From Acheta domesticus (taxonomy: Eukaryota; Arthropoda; Insecta; Orthoptera; Gryllidae), in contig JAHLJT010009436.1 of NCBI GenBank assembly GCA_031308135.1, positions 116,284,916-116,348,915 of the forward strand: DNA of 64,000 nt, given 5' to 3'. The notes beneath the pieces are model-generated. The model searched no databases, was not told the origin of the DNA, and was given only the letters and a program-made list of their open reading frames with translations. Each line of letters begins with the position of its first letter. The first letter of the stretch is position 1. The position numbers and the translations under genes are program-made. This document shows, one piece after another, positions 60,101 through 64,000 of the stretch.

Positions 60101-60736
60101 GCTGCCCAAGATCAGGCCTTGAGAACACGACATTATGAGAAAGCGGTTCTCAAAATTTCCCAAGATGACAAATGCCGCATTTGCCTGGAGCAAGTAGAAA
60201 CCATTGATCATATTGTCTCAGCTTGTCCAATCCTAGCAAAGACCGAATACCTTAAAAGACATGACAGGGTGTGTAGCTACCTCCACTGGCAGATCTGTAC
60301 CGCCCTCGAAGTTCCAAACACATGCCCCAAGTGGTACGAACACTCACCGAAACTGGTGACGTCTGTTGGATTGTGTACGATATTGTACGACCAACAAATT
60401 CAAACTGATCGCACGATAGCGGCAAACAAACCGGATATAGTTATCCGGGATTTGGCCAAAAAATCGTGTTTACTTATCGATGTTGCTGTACCTTGCGATC
60501 AAAACGTCGTTACCAAGGAGGCAGAGAAACGTCTTAAATACAAGAGTTTGGAAATCGAGATCAGCCGAATGTGGGGCGTAAAAGCACAGGTCGTCCCGAT
60601 AGTTATCGGAGCTCTGGGATTTGTTCCGCAAAATTTGAGTAAGAACTTGTCTAAACTCCCAGGTAATTCAAAAGACTGGGAAGTGCAAGAAATTGCTTTA
60701 TTTGGAACAGCCCACATTTTGCGTAAAGTATTGTAG
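57173..60736 (+). CDS. R4/Dong-type reverse transcriptase-endonuclease polyprotein
   Basis: Makes the enzyme for target-primed reverse transcription into TAA repeats. The frame opens after a TGA at 57125. The first ATG is at 57173, giving 1187 residues (a GTG at 57131 would add 14). Residue numbers below count from 57131. A Myb-like region (RWTRDELKEV...) lies at about 72-127. The RT covers about 440-770: YRPITCLPVLYK at 516, motif A WIDYQKAFDSVPHDW at 586-600, GIFQGDSLSPLLF at 648-660, YMDD at 692-695 and YKYLGI at 762. A CCHC finger (C1015, C1018, H1027, C1032) precedes a restriction-like endonuclease with PDIVIRD at 1101 and LLIDVAVP at 1114-1121. Every expected block is present, with no interruption. 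It is the only clearly intact gene in the window. Confidence 0.9.
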   Translation: MSKMDRTSNVMNLNVPCSTNVPYLLRNRANVTLSTSGHPTDASPRDPEPAVARSHRQRWTRDELKEVMWCFYYAKAKNGGSEIEVFKVWRERNPDMRPTLDSKKLASQRRYILSSGKFTADQLADIERNAEYVLRSNNPHDEHVELENDDPVEGSSLSSETHVSGENSSGNELHDKDMMRNLLRREIERVSQLPFESREPLRRIYENAKAKRVIETVNSILNEVVETPGRDLDITEINHIIYATGYLVSQIILGPAKNTDGRQQNRVNSSVPPWMNRIMKRIADTRREISFLAEASSKSTHTSKVQRKIFNVEQKYQIENDTSRLMVVEKLKEKIQAWAQRIRRYKRRIDFRVQNRLFETDAKRFYRNLTQKPNGKAVTPSKDDVEAFWAGIWEESRSYNKDASWLQSEVDAADELVETVEDVHQFSEEDLFQAIKNMGNWKSPGIDKIQIYWIKKLTAIHSHLAKAVNKIFENPKEIPEWLTRGITYLLPKAGDSSLAKNYRPITCLPVLYKVITSAIADKMYRHLDKNHLMPAEQKGCRKGSYGCKEILLLNKVILNDVKKRKRNLSMAWIDYQKAFDSVPHDWILKTLEIYRFHPRLVEFCKASMKSWSTRLLIHSGKEAVETRSIQINRGIFQGDSLSPLLFCISLIPLSRQLSQADFGFKLHGDERPVSHLFYMDDLKVFAKNEAILSQMLSVVNDFSNDICMKFGLDKCAKINLKRGKLTTSENIEIDTHTVIQDLEPGKTYKYLGIEECETISNDRMKERIRREYYRRVRLVLQSALNSRNKISAIGSLAVPVAEYSFGLVDWTEQEIRTMDRKTRKLLTMHHVSHPRADIHRLYVARKEGGRGLRQIEASWHNAIVGLGKYVVSHQDDPLMRQVMKSDRRMGNRGIVSVARNIAKKTRQDTSNNTDTELLMLLNMKCETQKMLKKSWRDKPLHGQYLKRMDKVQINKDQSFMWLKRGRMKPESEALVIAAQDQALRTRHYEKAVLKISQDDKCRICLEQVETIDHIVSACPILAKTEYLKRHDRVCSYLHWQICTALEVPNTCPKWYEHSPKLVTSVGLCTILYDQQIQTDRTIAANKPDIVIRDLAKKSCLLIDVAVPCDQNVVTKEAEKRLKYKSLEIEISRMWGVKAQVVPIVIGALGFVPQNLSKNLSKLPGNSKDWEVQEIALFGTAHILRKVL

Positions 60737-60838
60737 AGGCACTGATAGTCACCGAATCTGCTCCTTAGGTAGCTAGTTGCAACCTGGAGTAGATTTTATA
60801 TTCAGCCGACTCATAAGATCTTTAGTCGTGATGTAATG
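60737..60838 (+). other. 3' untranslated region of the R4-like element
   Basis: About 100 bases from the stop codon to the TAA tract. There is no poly(A). The element's 3' end is taken as the last non-repeat base before the TAA units; the exact base is ambiguous. Confidence 0.6.
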
Positions 60839-60880
60839 GAATAATAATAATAATAATCGCGATATGAATAATAATAATAA
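60839..60880. repeat. TAA tracts at the 3' edge
   Basis: Two AAT/TAA runs (about 60839-60857 and 60868-60880) separated by TCGCGATATG. They represent the split target microsatellite or the element's 3' repeats. A small stem, TAATCCCG/CGGGATTA with loop CATGA, overlaps its end at 60878-60898. Confidence 0.8.
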
Positions 60881-60899
60881 TCCCGCATGACGGGATTAT

Positions 60900-61500
60900 A
60901 ATAAAAGGGAAAAAAAATTTTCCTCTCGCAACGAAACAAAATATATTATATTCTTAGAATGTTTAATGATTTTCCTCCAGTATAATGATCTCGACGGACT
61001 CCGGCAGTTCTGCAAATACTCTGATATCATGCCAAGGATCGAAACTCTAGCAATCTTCGACGAAGATGCAGTCAGAAAAAATATTTTCCATCAAATTTTA
61101 CTATGAAATTTCATTGTGAGTTTGTCCGCTCCCAATTTGCACTTCCACCAATTTTCATTGCACTACACTTTTGTGCCTCCTAGAATGATATTTAGTTAGC
61201 CTGTTCGGTAATCAAGTGGTGTAATCTTGTCGAAGTTTAAAAAGGACCTCCTAAAATTTACATTATGACGTATGTTTTACGTAGGTAATTTCGTAAAAAG
61301 AATGAAGACCAGCGTGAGAATCTGAAAATAAGACACATGGAGGATATAAGGCACATAAATGACCAGCAGAAATTTATTTGTAAATAATTTATATTCGCCA
61401 ATTACAAAGGCAAGAAAGGAAAGTACTCGTAAATTCTTTTAAGGTATGGGAACAACTATGCTAGTGAAGCACAGGAAAATCAGTGTGACGAAAGAGGGAA
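60900..61500. other. No gene recognised
   Basis: AT-rich sequence with no supported feature. Confidence 0.4.
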
Positions 61501-61509
61501 TGTGAATGT

Positions 61510-61790
61510 GGCAAGGGTCGGAGTTGAGCGCGGAGCGTGCTGTGAGCGGCAGGGAGTGTTGCTGGGAGCGGCAGGGAGCTTCTGCCGCGACCTGCGCCCG
61601 CCCAGCGCCCGCCGTCGCGCCGTCGCTGCAGCACTCCCTGGCTTGCAAGAACGCGGAACATTTCGCAACGCCGCTCTCCGAACCCATCGCTGCTTTCCGA
61701 TACGGACGCGCACTCGGTGAGAGGAGAGCGGCCGCGCGGGTCAGGGTTTCTCCATCTTTTTGGGATGGTGGCCCAACGGATGGCGCAACC
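61510..61790. promoter_or_regulatory. CpG-dense island with duplicated GAGCGGCAGGGAG
   Basis: GC- and CpG-rich. GAGCGGCAGGGAG occurs twice in tandem, 22 bp apart (about 61546-61581). A 150-codon plus-strand frame (61506-61958) starts here but runs into AT-rich DNA and has no domain. Possible promoter. Confidence 0.3.
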
Positions 61791-62059
61791 TCTCGCGGGC
61801 GAACGACGATATCACATTCCTACGCCGAGTCTACAGATTTATTCTCTCAAAAACCTAAAAACAAAGCTTTTCCATTCCTAATTCACGTATTATTACCATT
61901 ACTTATGCGATTTCCCAAGCATTATCCTCATTACCCATATTATTTCATAGAAAGGTGATTTGGGATCAAAATAAACTTAAGATCTCCCGTAAACGGTGAA
62001 AATGTCTGCCGCAGAGAATTATATTCCAATGAGAACTAGTGGTACTACAATAGCACACT

Positions 62060-62990
62060 ATTTCTTGTATTGTTTATAAGTTTTGCATTTTCGAAAAATT
62101 CGGAGAGTTCACCGAAAATGTAACCTGCGCCATTTTTGTAAGTGTACTTTGCTCTATTCGGGAAAATATTTTAAAAAAAATTGGAGCCGTTTTTGAAAAT
62201 ATGGCATTTGAGCATTTCTGAAAATGCAAAATTTTGTGCTCGATTTTCCAGAAATCTTTTGAATTTTCGAGCAACTTAAATATGACATCAGTCAAAGCAC
62301 ATGTACTCATAAATACAATAATGTGAACAAATTGCCGCAAAGGTAAATATTAACGACGTGAGAGACAAGTCAAAAAATTACATTTTGTAATTTTTGATAC
62401 AAGAGAATCAATCAAAATGGTGTTTATGGCATCTCATAGAATACGTTTAGCACTATCCCTACCAAATGTTTAAAGAACAAATTTGGAACCGTTTTGAGAA
62501 ATTCTTGTTACTAATATTTTTTAATATTGGGGATATTTCACACAATATACCGCGGAAATACAATTTTCAAAAAGTGTACATGACGTTAATGAAAAAGCTA
62601 ATTATGAACAAAAAATTTAATTTTTTGGAAAAGTCTCTATCTTCCATTTTGTATTGTAGAAAGACGTCGAAAGAATTTCAAACTTTTTCAAGTTTCGAAA
62701 ATAAGAGTAAACAGTGAAAATTGGATCTATGCCACTTTTATAAGTGTAATTCATTCTATTCTTACAAGAAATTGAAAGAAACAAATTGTAGTTATTTTTT
62801 AGAGAATTTTGAAAATGTCCCTGAGGCTTCATGTAAAGTACTCGCATAATGAAAAGAATGTTTTCCAAAGTGGAAGAGCTTCGAGAGGAGTTACAGAGAT
62901 AGGGGAGTATTCATTTTGGAAAAAATCGTACGAATAGTTTAGGCGCTACTATTGTTCACAGATGTGTGGACAGACGGACGGACGGTCGTT
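62060..62990 (-). repeat. Family M repeat, minus-strand copy
   Basis: In reverse complement it shows (TCCG/TCTG) sequence (CCGTCCGTCTGTCCACAC), GTGAACAATAGTAGCGCC, the body block GGTAGGGATAGTGCTAAACG, TCTCTCACGTCGTTAATATT, GTACATGTGCTTTGAC and AAATTTTGCATTTTCAG, in the same order as 19025-20440. Confidence 0.6.
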
Positions 62991-64000
62991 TTGAAAGGGA
63001 AAAAGGGGTTAATATCTAGTTGACTCAATGAAGGAAATTTAATTTATGCTGATTTTAATGTTTCTTTTTTTTAATTTGTTTATTTATAGGTTCGTTCAAA
63101 ATGCTTCGTTGCAATTGACGATGAAACAAATTCATGGTTATTTACTAGTTTTCTGTAGTAACGAGGGTTATTCAGTATTCACTTGGGGGTATACAAATAA
63201 AATGGGTGTCTATGGGACATTTAAAAATAATTTTTATAATAGCATATTATATGATGTAAAAATGAATTCAATTGTTGTTGTTTTTTCTATTTTTGTCTGC
63301 AGGTGATAATCTCTGGAACTGCTAATCGAATTCGATGCGGTGAAAAACACTGCGTGTTGTCAGGCATAACTTACTCTATTTCTATTTTTCGCAAATCTAG
63401 AAAAAAGAAGGTAAATTAATGAATTAAACGTTTCTGGAAGTCCATAAAATTTCCTACCAAATGCATTTTGATTCTCTCGGGCGTTTAGTGTCAGAAATAT
63501 TCCTACTGCGAAAGTGTCGTTTCTGAATATTAGTTAATTTCAGTTGATACGTTTGTTGTATGGTGTAGATCTTAATATTAATTATAAAAATTGTTTAAAT
63601 TAAACTTTAAGTCGGGATGTTTTTGCAAGAAGTGAAAATGAAATAAAAAATTTCAATGACCATGAAGTGTGAAACAAGGGTGATTTAATGTTCCATTTCG
63701 CCAGCGTCTCCTTTAATAGATGTGAAATGTTACGCGCCTCAGTTCATACAATTATCTTTGCTCCAACGGCCCTATTTCCTCTAATCATTCAACCGAAAAA
63801 GCTGCTCGGTTATTGAAACTTTATTCAGATTTAACATTGCTAATAATTAAGGTTAATCTGGAGAAAGAAATCATACGCGGTAAACTGATGAAAGTATTAT
63901 ATTAAACTAATATTGCAATTATAGTTGCATTTTAAATTAGTTATTTTAATTTTCTCGTAGGATTGCGCCACGAGGCCTTTGGACGCCGTGTAGCAACATT
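62991..64000. other. No gene recognised
   Basis: AT-rich. A frame at 63046-63306 has no motif. A TTTATTTATAG acceptor-like site at about 63080-63090 has no supported exon behind it. Confidence 0.4.

Larger units (their letters stand above)
56668..60838 (+). mobile_element. R4/Dong-like non-LTR retrotransposon, apparently complete
   Basis: About 4.17 kb between two TAA tracts. A 5' region of about 500 bp with a nested stem structure is followed by one uninterrupted ORF and a 3' untranslated region of about 100 bp. The protein layout (N-terminal DNA-binding domain, RT, CCHC finger, C-terminal restriction-like endonuclease) is that of the R2/R4 type. TAA repeats as target are known for Dong elements of the R4 clade. 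No stop or frameshift interrupts the ORF, which implies a recent insertion and possible activity. The clade name is inferred from target and layout. Confidence 0.85.

Noticed and set aside
61506..61958. 150-codon plus-strand frame
   Set aside because: Starts in a CpG island and drifts into AT-rich DNA; no domain and a competing frame is present.

Overview
The window reads as AT-rich, repeat-dominated nuclear DNA of an arthropod, most likely an insect with a large genome. The evidence is degraded LINEs with insect-type apurinic (APE) endonuclease and reverse transcriptase (RT), tRNA-headed SINEs, MITE-like inverted repeats, a TAA-targeted R4/Dong-type retrotransposon, abundant microsatellites, and no recognisable host gene. 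There are no bacterial operons, rRNA genes, CRISPR arrays or convincing functional tRNA genes. The exact order cannot be fixed from the sequence.

Layout. 0-6.6 kb: a diverged terminal-inverted-repeat element (324-1466), two CpG-dense islands (about 3.7 and 5.5 kb) and a SINE (about 5.96-6.39 kb). 6.66-9.69 kb: an almost complete but broken RTE-like LINE with an 11-bp target-site duplication. 10-20.5 kb: a (TA)n tract, a tRNA-derived SINE, minus-strand fragments of an I/Jockey-type LINE, a 253-bp MITE, and several copies of an unusual modular repeat with a TCCG/TCTG-rich segment. 21.5-23.3 kb: a very large heptanucleotide (CCGCCCR) array. 26.3-27.2 kb: CpG-dense DNA split by a 229-nt uninterrupted purine tract. 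34.9-42.3 kb: two inverted copies of a block of about 1.2 kb, one of them interrupted by a 1186-bp CAC...GTG-ended DNA transposon whose empty site is preserved in the other copy. 42.6-44 kb and 53.2-53.9 kb: SINE clusters, one nested. 56.6-60.9 kb: an R4/Dong-like non-LTR retrotransposon inserted in (TAA)n, with an uninterrupted open reading frame of about 1190 codons and a possible HDV-like ribozyme fold at its 5' edge. 61-64 kb: another CpG island and a modular-repeat copy.

The only sequence that looks like a complete, potentially functional protein gene is the R4-like ORF (Myb-like N terminus, RT, CCHC finger, restriction-like endonuclease). The CpG islands may mark promoters or first exons of host genes, but no multi-exon gene could be assembled. 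Many long open frames, above all those over the heptamer array, come from GC-rich or stop-free repeats and are not annotated as genes.
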